NCBI GenBank assembly: GCA_022835595.1
Contig: BQUP01000006.1
Location: 310,001-374,000, forward strand
Direction of reading: 5' to 3'
DNA length: 64,000 nucleotides
Origin: Cystobasidium ongulense
Lineage: Eukaryota; Basidiomycota; Cystobasidiomycetes; Cystobasidiales; Cystobasidiaceae
Every line of letters starts with the position of its first letter. Positions within the stretch are counted from its first letter, which is position 1. Position numbers and translations under genes: made by a program. Shown piece after piece: positions 1 through 11,911 of the stretch. The notes under the pieces were generated by a model that saw only the letters and a program-made list of their open reading frames with translations, searched no databases and was not told the DNA's origin.

Positions 1-1368
1 TGTACCCAAGAAGCACTTAGCAAGCCAGCCAAGAGACCTACACCTATCGTGATCTCCGGTTCTGAATCCGGCTCTGACGCCGCTCGGTCTCCCCTTCCTA
101 TTCCATCCTCTCCTGAACCGGCAGCAGCTGAGCAGACTCACCGAACAGAGGATTACCTCTGCATGCCTACATCGCCACAACTCCATGGTTCTGACGAAGG
201 TGAGGAAGATGAAGGCGAGAACCCCTCAAGCGATCATGAGGATGATGTAGGACCGGCAAATACAAACCGATCTATGAAGATCCCTGAAACTGACAGCGAA
301 GACGAGAAAGATAAAGTAGCAGATAATTACAACGAAGATGTTGAAGAGGGTTTACATGAAAGTAGCTCTCCCCTGTCCAGTGCAGCGATTGAAAGTGAGG
401 CAGTTGCTAGGTGTGGATTCCCACTCATTGCGCAGGAAGAGGATAGCGACGAAGAAGAAGTAGAGATGGAAGAAGACGAAAATGAGTATGCCTCGGAGGA
501 AGAATTTGATGAGGAAGAAGTCGAAGAGGAGGACGAGGAAGATGAGGACGATGAGGTCGTTTCTAGAAGAAGGATGGTCATCGAAAGCGATGAAGGGGAA
601 GACGGCGACGGAAGCGAGGACGAAAGTGATCAGGAAGATGACCTCAAATTACAGGACAGAAATGATCAGGATTCCGAAGAAGACGAAGTGTCTGAAGATT
701 CTAGCCAAATTTTCGACCCTGAACCCACTCCGCCGCCATCTGCCCCTTACAGATCCACTAGACACCGCGACCAGGCTCCTGCATCCTCAAACACTTCTAC
801 GGATGACGAACCTTTGCTCAAGAAAGTGCGACTCGATGCGGTGGATAGCCAAGAGTCTGAGATATCACAATCCTCGGAAGACATTCCAGGTATAGAGCGC
901 TTGTTACCCACCCAGCTCTCTCAGACAGAGACTCAGCCAGGCTTCACTCGAGCTTCCGACTTGCTCATAAGCGAGCCCACCCTCAGCTCAACTGTCAATG
1001 TTCTTCAAGCCAAGAAATTCAAGAAACCTATGAGAGATGCTGGGGTACAAGCCGAAGTTCCTTCCAAGGTCTCGATGGCGGTTCAAACGGTCATCAAATA
1101 CAGAGATGCAGTGATGGAAGCTGAGAATCAAGGCACAGAAAGCGTGCTAATCACAAAGAAGAGAACTCACGACGTCATGTTGGTGACCGATGATATGGAG
1201 GTTGTCAAAGGTATAGGAGAAAGCCTGGTCAACGTTCCGCCAAATGAACTCGAGCTCCGACCCAAGAAGGGCCTCCCTTGGCGCGCAGCCGCCAGATATA
1301 CCAGTGTATTTGCACTCGGAGCGCTCGCAGCTGTGGTCAGTTTGGCTACTATTCCCGAGCTAGACTAG
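1..1368 (+). CDS. Acidic low-complexity protein with C-terminal hydrophobic segment, 5' end outside window
   Basis: The reading frame is open from base 1 to the TAG at 1366-1368 with no ATG near the edge, so the gene starts before the window; at least 455 residues are visible. The middle is extremely rich in Asp/Glu with scattered Ser, typical of an intrinsically disordered acidic region. The last 60 residues are different: a basic stretch (RPKKGLPWRAAARY) followed by a hydrophobic run (VFALGALAAVVSLATI) that ends three residues before the stop. That layout would fit a tail-anchored membrane protein, but the segment is short and could be a buried helix. I recognise no family. The antisense strand of the acidic part gives a poly-serine frame that is a shadow. 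Confidence 0.7.
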   Translation, partial: CTQEALSKPAKRPTPIVISGSESGSDAARSPLPIPSSPEPAAAEQTHRTEDYLCMPTSPQLHGSDEGEEDEGENPSSDHEDDVGPANTNRSMKIPETDSEDEKDKVADNYNEDVEEGLHESSSPLSSAAIESEAVARCGFPLIAQEEDSDEEEVEMEEDENEYASEEEFDEEEVEEEDEEDEDDEVVSRRRMVIESDEGEDGDGSEDESDQEDDLKLQDRNDQDSEEDEVSEDSSQIFDPEPTPPPSAPYRSTRHRDQAPASSNTSTDDEPLLKKVRLDAVDSQESEISQSSEDIPGIERLLPTQLSQTETQPGFTRASDLLISEPTLSSTVNVLQAKKFKKPMRDAGVQAEVPSKVSMAVQTVIKYRDAVMEAENQGTESVLITKKRTHDVMLVTDDMEVVKGIGESLVNVPPNELELRPKKGLPWRAAARYTSVFALGALAAVVSLATIPELD

Positions 1369-1989
1369 GAGTCACTCGAATCTCAAATTCGTGAATATGT
1401 AGAACACAACACCATCCATTTTTCTACAGTCGAATGGATTACCGCATTTAATCAGTACACATCGCAATTTACAGTCTCGGATCTCAAAGGTGTCATCATC
1501 GAACGCATGGAGGAAGCTTATGATCTCGCGTTGTTAACATCAAGTAAATTATCGGATCAGGTTGAACGTCTTCTGGAGTAGTCACAGGTTTATTTACGGT
1601 TTTCTTTTCTCCCACCGTTTCATTCATTATCTCGATATGCAAATGTGCAGTGCGCCCATCCCTGTCCGCATGTAATTTTATCCCTACCCAGGTCACAGTG
1701 TCGCTGAACACCTGTAGCTTTTAGCCTTATCACAGTACTGAGTGAAGGAGTGTTTCCTATCTGCAATGCAATAATCGCTCTATATACCCTGCGCCCCCAC
1801 GTCTTCTCCAGCAAAATCGCGGCGAAATGTGGGGCCGCAGTGGGGCGGCGAGAGTGGCAAGACGCCGGTTCCGTGACTTCCGTCCGTCTATGATAGCCGG
1901 CAAGTCGTCTTTGAATCTTTCCTGAAAGATATACTGCGTAGTACTCGTATACCTTGCTTGCAACCTCAGAAGAGCTCGAAGCGGCCAGC
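1369..1989. other. Intergenic region
   Basis: This stretch holds the 3' flank of the acidic-protein gene and the upstream region of the acetoacetyl-CoA synthetase gene. Short frames on the minus strand lack coding character. I see no RNA gene or repeat. Confidence 0.5.
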
Positions 1990-4628
1990 ATGACGAGCCC
2001 ATTCTGGACACCGCCGCCAGAGGCGATTCGGGCCTCGAACATGGACGGCTTTCGACGCTTTGTCAACTCACGATACAAGCTTGATTTCAAGGAAGGCGAC
2101 TTTTGGTCGGTCCATCAGTGGAGCATAGATACACCGGGGACCATCAATGACTTCTACAACGCTCTATGGGACTTTGGCGGAATCATTGGTGATAAGGGCG
2201 CTCAGCCGGTGAGTCGTCTTCCGGCTGCTATTCTATCAACAGAACTGAAGCAATTTATCGACGTCTCTACAGCTCATTGACGCTACAGTTCCAATGCATG
2301 AAGCGTCCAATATGGCCCGCAATGCCAAAGTAAATTGGGCCGAAAATGCACTGCTTTCGCATCGGAGTGCTCGATCAACCACGAAGCTTGCGATAGTAGG
2401 ATGCAAAGAGCCAAACCCGCAAGCTTCACCCAGTCAGCGCATGCAGAGCAGCTTTCTAAGAAGCTTGACTTATGATCAGCTATATATCGAAGTAGCTCAG
2501 GCAGCTGCAGGCCTGAAGAAATTGGGAGTAAAATCTGGGGACAGAGTGGCAGCATTAATACCGAATAACCCTGGTGAGTCGTTCATATTTGACAGATTAC
2601 ACTCGTCTGATAAGTTATGTTTACCTTAGAGGCTGTTGTGCTGGTCCTGGCGACCTCGTCGCTTGGTGCTATATGGACTTCTTCACCGCCGGAATTTGGT
2701 TTGACGGCCATTCTCGAGCGCTTTCATCAGGTGAATAAGGTCATGTGTGCGTTCTAGAGATTCGCGAGCCTGACTCGTTTCCATCTAGGTCCAACCTAGA
2801 GTCCTCTTGACCTGTGACAAGTACCAAGCTACTGGAAAGGAAGTCGAAGTTATCAGCAAGCTAAAGAAGATTATAGGACCGCTTGTAGAAGTTGGGCTAG
2901 AGCATATTATCATGGTCGGCCAGTTAGAAAAGGATCGAAGACCGAAAGGTGCTCTTCCAGCCTTCGAAGACATCAAGTCCGTTACAGCATATCCGGACTT
3001 CCTCGACAGAAGTGCCAAGGAAGTTCATTTCTTGCGGGGTCCCGCAAACACTCCTCTTTGGATACTTTTCTCAAGTGGTACTACTGGCAAACCGAAAGCT
3101 ATTGTACATAATCAGTTTGGAATGATTTTGAACTCGAAGAAATCAGCTCCCTTACATGGAAATCTTGGGCCGGAGGATGTCCAGCTGCAGGTCACCACCA
3201 CCGCCTGGATGATGTGGAATCACATGTACATCACTTAACGTCGGAAACTGCATGTCCTTTTACTGATGTCTTTGATTCTGCTTTGCGGCCGCAGGGTAAA
3301 CACGCTTTTATGCGGATTAACTATTGTGACTTACGATGGAAGCCCATTCTATCCCCACAAAACGTCTCTCTTTGACTTCGTAGATGAATATGAGTGAGTC
3401 TCCTTTCCTATAATCTGCTGCAGACACGTTACTGAATCTTGACTCTCATTTCCATTAGTGTAACCGCCTTCAACGTGTCGCCTCGCTATCTTCAAATATT
3501 GCAACTAGAGAACATCAAGCCTAAGGATACACACAAACTCAAGTACTACAACACAAGCTTGTTGACTGGATCACCGGTCAAACCAGATCTATACGATTTT
3601 ATCAGGAATAATATTAAGGACATCTTCATCCACAATGGCTCAGGCGGAACAGACGTCTGTGCCGCTTTTATTGGTGCAAATCCGGTCATTCCTATTCATG
3701 CTGGCGAACTGCAATGTCCTGAGCTAGGGGTGGCTATTGAATGCTGGAATGATGCAGGCGAGCGGTGTCCTGACGGTGTCGAGGGCGATCTGGTGATTAC
3801 GAAGCCGTTGCCAAATATGCCACTCGGCTTCCTGGGTGACGATGAGAACAAGACCCGTTTGCGCGATACGTATTTCAACCATTTCCCTAATAAGACAGTA
3901 TGGTATCAAGCAGACTATAGTAGGTCCCTCTGTCAATTTCCCGAAGATCTCTTCTGACCCATCCTTTTAGTGGTAATTAATCCGAAGACGCGTGGTATAC
4001 ACATGCTAGGAAGATCGGATGGCGTGCTCAATCCACAGGGCGTGCGCTTCGGTTCAGCTGAGCTGTATGCTGTCGTGGAAGAAATGAAGGACGCGTGAGT
4101 ACCACCATTTACGAGCATGACTCATGGGCCATTCTAACCTTTTATTTCTCAGTGTTGACGACTGCATAGCAGTGGGACAGAAGTTGGGTGACGGAGACGA
4201 GCGCGTTGTTCTATTCGTCAAGCCATTACAAGGGGATTCCCTTTCTCCAGAACTTGTGAAGCGTATACAAGAAGCTATCAAGGACCGACTGTCCCGTAGG
4301 CATGTGCCTGCGAAAATTCTTGTCTGCATGGACATTCCTGTTAGCGCTTTGTACGCCACGACCTGCTTGTTGACTTTCCTAACGCCTCTTCTTGCCAGTA
4401 TACGGTGAACGGTAAACGTGTTGAGGTAGCTGTCAAAAAAGTCATTAATGGAGCCGCTCCATCATCTGTGAATACAAGGTATGTCGAGCGGCCTGCAGAA
4501 TTAGCAGCAGATTGTACTGACCTTCTCCTTGCTGCAGCGGGATGCTGAACCCGACATCGCTCGACTATTTCGTAAACCACCCTGAGCTACGTTTGCCAGA
4601 GGCTGGTCGACCTCGTGCAAAGCTGTAA
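1990..4628 (+). CDS. AACS: Acetoacetyl-CoA synthetase (acetoacetate-CoA ligase)
   Basis: This is an adenylate-forming enzyme that activates acetoacetate to acetoacetyl-CoA with ATP, normally cytosolic. Ten exons join in frame to a 699-residue protein: 1990-2208, 2273-2573, 2630-2730, 2789-3225, 3295-3393, 3459-3919, 3971-4094, 4153-4339, 4399-4478, 4538-4628. Residue 1 is the ATG reading [13 protein letters not shown]. The N-terminal cap [19 protein letters not shown] is typical of the acetyl/acetoacetyl-CoA synthetase group. The P-loop-like A3 motif [10 protein letters not shown] lies near residue 300, [14 protein letters not shown] in the middle is the A5-type region seen in AACS, and [12 protein letters not shown] near residue 649 carries the conserved adenylation lysine. 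Length matches the family (650-700). One donor (4340, GTTAGC) is weak but gives the conserved IPYTVNGK junction. Plain acetyl-CoA or propionyl-CoA synthetase is less likely given the [11 protein letters not shown] and NGSGGTD blocks. Confidence 0.92.
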
Positions 4629-5660
4629 TTCACTAGAACGACCATCTGTGTACCGATTATCGTGTATATACCTCTCCTCGACAATACAATCGAACCGCAG
4701 GATCAAAGGCAAAGCGAATAATTCAAGCTTTTCAGAGTCGTCTAGACGATTCACTGACTCTGAAAGATTCACATCTTAGACATGACAAAGCCTGTAATCG
4801 CCACAGCCGGCGACTAGGCTCGTCAGCACCTGATCGATGCAACATCTTTGTCGAAGTCGAATGTGACGTAGAGACAATTTTGAGAGCAAAACAGGGTACT
4901 TTCATGTATCTTATCGCTCAGACCCACCCTAGGAGCCTCTAACGGACTCGGGAAGCAGCGTGCTTTGATCGCCCTCCAGGCATACATAGGAATGGTGGCG
5001 ACTTTCCGGGGTATTCAGCTTTTAAAGCCTTATTGTTTGAAGCTTTGAAGGTAAAAAGAGGCGCACGACCTGTCCAACAAGAAAAAAGGGCAAAGGGCAT
5101 TTGCAACTTGCTGTCACGGACCTTCACTTCAATGTATTGCCTGCCTTACCGAGCTTTTGGTGCAGGATTGTCCAACCTGCTTCCTGCTTTTCTACGTGCA
5201 AATGGCTATCGATCACGTGGTTGCGGTTATCAGAGAAAGCAGTGTACATGCTAGAAGTAAGTTGTGCATATAGCGTTTCAGTTATTCTCCGTGTTGATAA
5301 GGGTTATGAAATGAGCTACCTTTGGAATTTGAGGGATCTTCGGCATGGTATTGCTTTGGACTGCATGCCTATCTTACTTGTCTGTCCAAAAGCATCTTAT
5401 ATGTTCAAGCCGCCCACCGCGTCCCGCATCTTCAGTATGGGTGCCTGACTGTGCTGAGGGTGTTTTGGGCGCTTCGGCACACTAGCAATCCACTTTCCAT
5501 TCGATTGCTTTGCTTGAAACGCTTTTTGTTGGATGCGGTAGGAGAGTGTTTGAATAAGGCTTCAATAAGAGTAATGCTCCTGACGAGCTCTTATACTTCT
5601 TTGACGTCTGTTTGGAAGGTTCCCTTCTCTTCATTCGTGTTTGGTATTCATTCTCGAAAA
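4629..5660. other. Intergenic region, no gene recognised
   Basis: About 1 kb between the AACS stop and the next plausible start. Several open frames exist (for example around 5101-5448), but their translations are Cys/Leu-rich with no ATG start, conserved block or repeat. I see no tRNA or other RNA gene. Confidence 0.4.
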
Positions 5661-6582
5661 ATGTGGACGAGACAGCTTTTCTCGCGTGCTTCCAAAGCAC
5701 TTGCTGGGCGTGGACCGATCGCGCCTGCTTTTCGAGAGGTCAATATTGCAAGAACGACTCAGCTTACAAAGTCTTATGTGACTTCTCAAGGATGGAAAGG
5801 TACACCTACGTTTTTCCTGTAAGCTAGACTGCGCTTCGAGCCGAAATCTTATTCAAGACCGAACCGAGCTGATAAAAACAAGTAAATGCAGTCAAGGCAG
5901 CATTCTGTCATTGCGCACCTCGTCTTTGAAAAGACCCCCTCAAGTTTCAGCCTGCCTGTCAACACCCTCGCGTGCCTTCTCGAGTCGGTCTGTGTTGCGG
6001 AATAGAATGTCGAAAGAAGCATTCGATGAAAAAGAGAAAGTACTCGACGAAAATCTGAAGAACATCATAAACCAGCAGATAAGGGAAATCGGGAAAGTCG
6101 TCTGTGATATCAATCACGTCAAAAGGGAGTGCTTCGACAAAAGTGACAGGACTCCGGCACATCTGTATAAAGCTATGTTCGAGTTAGTCAGCAGCCTCTA
6201 TCCCAAACGGCGCGATTTGCGGAAGACGGATAGAGATATAAGGAAGTATCTTCATGAGCGCAAAGCTGCAGACTTCTGGGATCCAACGCGCAAGGGATCA
6301 AACCTCATCAATCCAAAAACTTGGTGCGCATCGAACAGGATCTTGTCTCATGGGGAAATATTGTATAGGGATTCACATAGCTCGTACATCCTGGAGACCA
6401 TCGATGTATCCTTGATGTTACTGCGGCAGAGAGCATATCAGCGCTTTACAGTATTGCCAAGAACAGATCCTATTCGAGAGCTAGCTCTGAAGACCCTAGT
6501 CGATGATAGTGGAACGAAGTGGGATGAGGAGAGTGCAGCAAAGCTGTGGACGCTACTGCAGAAACAGTACTCATTGAAGTAG
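5661..6582 (+). CDS. Hypothetical protein with mitochondrial-leader-like N-terminus
   Basis: The best model has two exons, 5661-5818 and 5901-6582, giving 279 residues; donor GTAAGC and acceptor GCAG keep the frame. The first exon starts MWTRQLFSRASKALAGRG, rich in Arg, Ser and Ala and without acidic residues, like a mitochondrial presequence. A second leader-like stretch (STPSRAFSSRSVLRNRM) follows in exon 2, ending at an internal ATG (6007-6010 area) that could be an alternative start. The remainder is charged and helical (DENLKNIINQQIREIGKVV, then a C-terminal region ending WTLLQKQYSLK). No known domain is recognised. The exon-2 coding frame is well supported by its length and composition; exon 1 is inferred. 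Confidence 0.55.
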
Positions 6583-7029
6583 TCCTGCTCAGCGCAGGCG
6601 GTAGAGGAATCATGCGATAGCTGATTAACCCTTCGATCAGCGCTGTCACGTTGTGCACGTCGGCGGGTCCGGCGTTCAGGATAGCTGCATATTGGGATTG
6701 TGTGTGACTAGGAGAGCATAGCTGTCGATACCCCATGTAATGAGCAATGTTAGCGATATATTATATAATCAGTCCCGTCGCGTTTGTCGTTTGCAGCGAG
6801 CGTTTGTTCCGGCCAACCGCGCCAAACTTGAAGTCTGCGAAGAGACGGGCTCGACGAGGACGCAGGAATTGGGCAAGAGAGAGAAGAGCGAACGCCCGGA
6901 GGACAGCGGCGAGACGAGCACGACGACGCACGCAGGCACAGTGCAGTCAGCAGCAGCGGGCACCCGGCGTGGGCAAGGCAGTCCTTCGTAGCTGCCTCTG
7001 CGGTCCTGCGTCTGCAACAGCTGCCTTCC
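6583..7029. other. Intergenic / upstream region of Eaf1 gene
   Basis: About 450 nt with increasing GC and purine content toward the Eaf1 start. Open frames on both strands here are Arg-rich and look like composition artefacts. No RNA gene seen. Confidence 0.4.
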
Positions 7030-10000
7030 ATGGCTCGCGCTCCTCCGCCTGCGCCAGCCAGCGCGCAGCCAGCAAGCGAGGCCATGCCAGGCGAGCAGGA
7101 CACGCCAGCGGCCATGATAGGGACGGGCGACGTGGCCGACAGGGACGAAGCCTTTGGGGTGAGTCTGCTTGCGCTTGCTGTGTGCGTTTCCAGCGCACCC
7201 GCTGACTGCTGTTCTCGCGGTGATCTCGCTCATCCATGCACGCAGACAAAGACGCTGGCTCAGCTGCGCGAAGAGGCCATTCAGCAGCGCCGGAACGCCA
7301 TGGAGTGAGTGCAGGCTGGTCACACTGACAGACATGTGTCTAGGCTTGACTGCCTGCTGTCAGTACACCCGTCAAGCCCCTTATTGACTTGCATTGCGCA
7401 CCATTTCCACAGAGCACTCATGCCCGAGCGAGCCGCCTTGCTGAAAGAACTATACTTTCTCCTCACGGACAAGGAAAAAGCAGCACAATACGGAGCAGGA
7501 TCAGACCCTACTGGCTTCTCGTTAGACCTTGCTCAGCAAACAGCCCTGCAGGAGAAGACTGCTGCTTTTATTGAAAGATGGATCCGCGAACCTCGGTATG
7601 TCTCGAATGGTGGCACATGGATGACAGCCTACCAGTCTTCCGCAGAGCGTCCGACTGACGCACATCTTCACTCATACTTCCCTCTCCTGTCAACAAATAC
7701 AATGATATGTCATTTGCGTTGGTCCACATGCAGGGTCGCCGGGCAGATACCTCTAGAATTACCGCCTCTCAAACCTACCCCTCCTCCATCACCTACCCGT
7801 CGAGACAGCACCATGTTAGACATGTCAGAAGAAGTGGCAGCTGTCGAGCGAGAACTCATTAAGCCAGAATACCGAAAGCATGTTGCTGCAGGAAGTACAG
7901 GAGGCGAAGGTGGTGGTGGCAGAAATAGAACCCCAAGTGGTAACGGGATGGCCGTTGACGGACAACATAATCCATTCACTTCGCCTATAAGAGATGGTGC
8001 TTCGAGTACGGCTTCCCATAAGAGACAGCATTCGCTCGTCTCCCCTTTCCCAGTTACTTTCCATTCGCCTAGCTTTTCAGCTTCCACCCCGCCTATGAAG
8101 CAAGGTGATATATCCTTTCCTCTCACTCTATACCAATCAACAACATCACAAGAAGCTTCTACTTCAAGCCCACCAGCTACAGCGAATGCCTCAACATCAG
8201 CAGACAATGAAGGCTCGCAACCACCGACAAAGGCCAAGAAAGCTAAAACACAACCTACGAGCATGGAGGATTCCGATGCTCTCCCCTTGAAATCTTTCCC
8301 AGTCCCATATCCACCAGAACTACCACCCCTACCTGACTATTTGCTCAAGAACCGAATGAACGTAGGCGGTCTAGCGAAAAAGAAAGCTCGAGATCGTGTA
8401 GCAGCGCAACATAATCCACAATTGGCGAGTTCACTAGCGACTTCGGCTGATTTATATAAGCTTGGCGTTTCGAAAGCTGTACATAGCTCGATACGCAGTT
8501 TAGTAGGAGCAGGTGCACCACCGCCTGATAAATCACGTACTGGAGGGAAAATACTCTCTACTGCAGATTGGCATACCGTTATATCGGAAATGCAGTCTCA
8601 ACGTGCTATGGAACGTATAGAACAATTAAAAGCGGAGAAAACTTGGTCTCTTAGACAATTTAGGAAACAAAGACCTCCTGCGACACATAAAGCTCATTGG
8701 GACTATTTGTTAGAAGAAATGACTTGGATGGCTACAGACTTCAAGCAAGAGAGGAGATGGAAAGTCGCTACTGCGTACGAAGTTGTCAGGGCTGTAAAAG
8801 CATATCATAGAGCGAAGACGGAAGAGGAAAGGTCAGCACTGCAAATAAGTGTGAAACCACCTACCTTCTTACCGCTTCGGGCGGAAGCGACGAATGCAAC
8901 TTCGGAACTTGAAGATGTGGATATGTCAACTTTTATGATACCCAACTCGCAGGAAGGCGCAGCGGATACCTCCCTTTCAGTATTCCCCAATGGTGAAGTG
9001 CAACCCAAGCAAGATGCAAACGAAGCCAGGGAAACAGCGAATCCTTCGATAGAAGATGAGAAGAAGGACATTGACACGATAAAGACACCTGCCGTCACAG
9101 ATGTGGCAATACTGCCAGGCGTGGCCACCAATACGGCCGAACCAAGGTTCAAAAAGTATCAACATCAGCTGTTGAAAGCCCGAGCACCTGTCTTTGACCT
9201 CTCATTCAATACCACAGTATTTGATCTAAGTCAAGCAGGCTTACCAGAGGCATATCAAGATGTACCAACGTACGACCTGACGAATGAGCTCTTCCAAGAA
9301 CTTATGACATATGGTCCACCTGCCGAACCGTCGACAGATTCGCGGCAGAACAGAAGAATAGATGAATCTAACCCTAATTTCACTCGTATCACAAATCCCT
9401 CGCATTTATTACAAAGGAAACCTATTCTTGTCAGTACTCTACAACCCTCTAAAAAGAGAAGGGCATCTGGAGCTTGGGGAGACTTGACAGATGTTGCAGG
9501 GGATGAAGGCAGAGATATGCTTACAGAGATGTTCGGCTCAGCTTCTGGTGAGTTTCTGTTATATACTGCTGAAGTAGTAGGTGCTGACGGATAGCATTGT
9601 GTTGCAGAATTAGCATTCACACAAGGCATGCGAGTGAAGGATACAGGCAACAAGCGCTTCACACCATTACCACCTGCTAATGCAGAGGCGAGAGCAGCTG
9701 CGATGGACTGGACCCCAGAAGAGGACAAACAGCTGTTTATCTTCGCTCGACAATATTCCTTCAACTGGGACCTCATAGCTAGTGTCTTCAATGACGCTAC
9801 GCACAGAATCAAATGCGATGAACGCTTACCTTGGGACTGCTACGATCACTGGCACAAGAAATATGCACCTCTTCCTACACCGGCGACGGGCCAGGCGAGC
9901 GCAGCGACTGCATTACCACCTACCACTGCACAAGCTACGACTGCAGAGGCAAACGGTCAACCAGTAGCTGGACAGATGGATCAACAGCAAGCTCAACCTC

Positions 10001-11333
10001 AAGCCAATATTCCACAGAAGAAGGAGAAGAGATCTGCAAGTGCGACATTGGCTTCTTCTACTTCAGCTTCAGTACCCGTCAAGAGACCCGAGTTAAGCAG
10101 AGCGCAGATCAGGCATATGAGTATTATAGAAGCGACCAAGAAGGTTCAGCGGAAACGCGAGTTAATGCAAAAGAATAGTGAGTTACGGACACGGCTTGCT
10201 TTTTGGGGATGTTTACTAATGACCGGATCTCGGCCTTTCAAGATATGCAACCGCCTATCCGCAAGATCAATCTCAATGCTCATGAATCGCATAACCAACC
10301 TATGCATCCCGGCTTGACAGCTCTTGACCTATCTAGACTGAAAGCTGAGCGAGAAAGGCAGCAGCTCGAGGAAATACGGAAACGTGAACAAGCGAAGATG
10401 TATCAACAAGCGCAAGCTGCTGCCATAGCACAACAGCAGATGCAAGCTCAGGCGCAGGCTCACGCACAAGCGCAGGCTCAAGCCCATGCTCAGCAACAAG
10501 GTGGTCAGCCTCGTGGCCCAATACCACAGGGAATAACAGGACAGCCTATGCCCGGAGGTGTAAGTATACACTAGCTTTGACTGTTTGTGTTTTCCGAACC
10601 AAAGAGAACAAGCTTTTATTGATGTCGGGCAATTCTTCGGATTTGTCAGTCTCAAATGCAACAATTACCGCCTGGTGCGATGCCGCCAAATATGCTACCG
10701 AACGGACCAGGCATTCCAGGTCAACAAGCTCAGCAACGTATTCCGATGGGTCCACCTCAAATCATGCCCGGTATGCAAATGCCTCCGCCGCCTATGCCGC
10801 AGCAGCTTGGCGAAAGGGCAAGATCAATGTCCCAACAGCATCAAGTGCCACGCCCACCTAGTCAGTCAGGTCAGCACCCGCAGCAGCAGATGATGATGAA
10901 CGGGCAGCAGCAGCCTCCTATGATGAATGTATCGGGATCCTCGCCGCCTATGCAAGTCAACTTGCTCCCTGGTATGCAATTCTCTATGCAGCAGAATGGC
11001 TCGCCTGCAACAGGCCTTTCGCAGTCACCCCAACCGCCGAACGCGCTCCAGCAGCTGTCGCCCCATCAGATCCAGCTGCAGCTGCAACAACACCAGAATG
11101 GCAATCCTCAAATGACACCTGCGCAACAACAAGCTTTACTTGCGCAGCTGAGTCAAATGCGAGCGGGATCACCAGGAATGCCAATGCCCGGTGGATACCC
11201 GTCAGCCATGCAGGCGGGCATGCAAGGTGCTCCCCAGGTCCTTCCGAATCTTCAGGCGAATCAACAGCAGTTGTTGGATATTATGCGCATGCGTCAGAAT
11301 AGTCAAGCTAGTAGTCAGGGCAGTGTGCAGTAG
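7030..11333 (+). CDS. EAF1: Eaf1/Vid21-like subunit of the NuA4 histone acetyltransferase complex (HSA + SANT)
   Basis: Seven exons (7030-7158, 7246-7304, 7413-7595, 7734-9547, 9608-10177, 10243-10559, 10650-11333) give 1251 residues. Near the N-terminus TLAQLREEAIQQRRNAMEA and LKELYFLLTD match the Vid21 N-terminal region. An HSA helix lies around residues 445-500 (HWDYLLEEMTWMATDFKQER), the segment that binds actin and actin-related proteins. A SANT/Myb domain follows at about 760-815 (MDWTPEEDKQLFIFARQYSF, then NWDLIASVFN). The C-terminal 400 residues are Gln/Met/Pro-rich. This order, HSA then SANT then Q-rich tail, is that of Eaf1, the platform subunit of NuA4, as opposed to Swr1/Ino80 which have helicase domains. 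It is expected to be nuclear. Confidence 0.88.
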
Positions 11334-11911
11334 TCGTCTAGTCGTAGTAGTGACTCAATGTTCCAATACCAGGCCAATCACAGCAGCAGAGCTACCTAAG
11401 TGTGGCTAATTTTAAATCGTCCGAAACTTTCGAAGTCGCGAGCTCGTACTGACTCTCCCGCGAACGCACCACTGGTTGGCTACGACTGCGATGCTAATGG
11501 ATTTCCCCCAATAAATTGACGTTATTGAGATTGCACCAATTTCATATTTTTCCGATTTTTTGCTGTCCTTTTCGATCATCTCAAATCCGCGGATCTGCGG
11601 AAGAAAGCTGAGCCTTCCCCCGGTCGCGCTTCGAGAGGCAAGGCAAGGCAATGCGCCTGAGGAGTGTCGATACACCAGCCAACGCTCAAGAGCAACAAAA
11701 GGAGTGAGGTGAGTGCATGCCTGTGTCGCGCATGAGGCCGTGCTGCTGGTGCGGTGCGCTGTGCTGACCCGCGTGCTGTTCTTTCCTTGCTTCTCTGCAG
11801 TACAATCCAGCGCCCGCAATCGAGAGTTGGCGAAGGCAGCAGCTGACAAGTCAATTCATCGCACCTATCATCGACCACCTACCTACCTGTCTACCTACGC
11901 ACAGCTTCAAG
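11334..11911. promoter_or_regulatory. Upstream region of eL42 with probable 5'UTR intron (11709-11800)
   Basis: Between Eaf1 and eL42. A GTGAGT donor at 11709 and a pyrimidine-rich acceptor ending TTCTCTGCAG at 11800 frame a 92-nt candidate intron in the leader of the ribosomal protein gene. Leader introns are common in fungal ribosomal-protein genes. No coding sequence is seen here. Confidence 0.45.

Noticed and set aside
327-581. Poly-serine open frame on the minus strand
   Set aside because: It is the antisense of the GAA/GAG/GAT-rich acidic stretch of the gene on the plus strand; the composition alone explains it.
5101-5660. Long open frames upstream of the leader-like gene
   Set aside because: No ATG starts, Cys/Leu-rich translations and no conserved block; intergenic by default.
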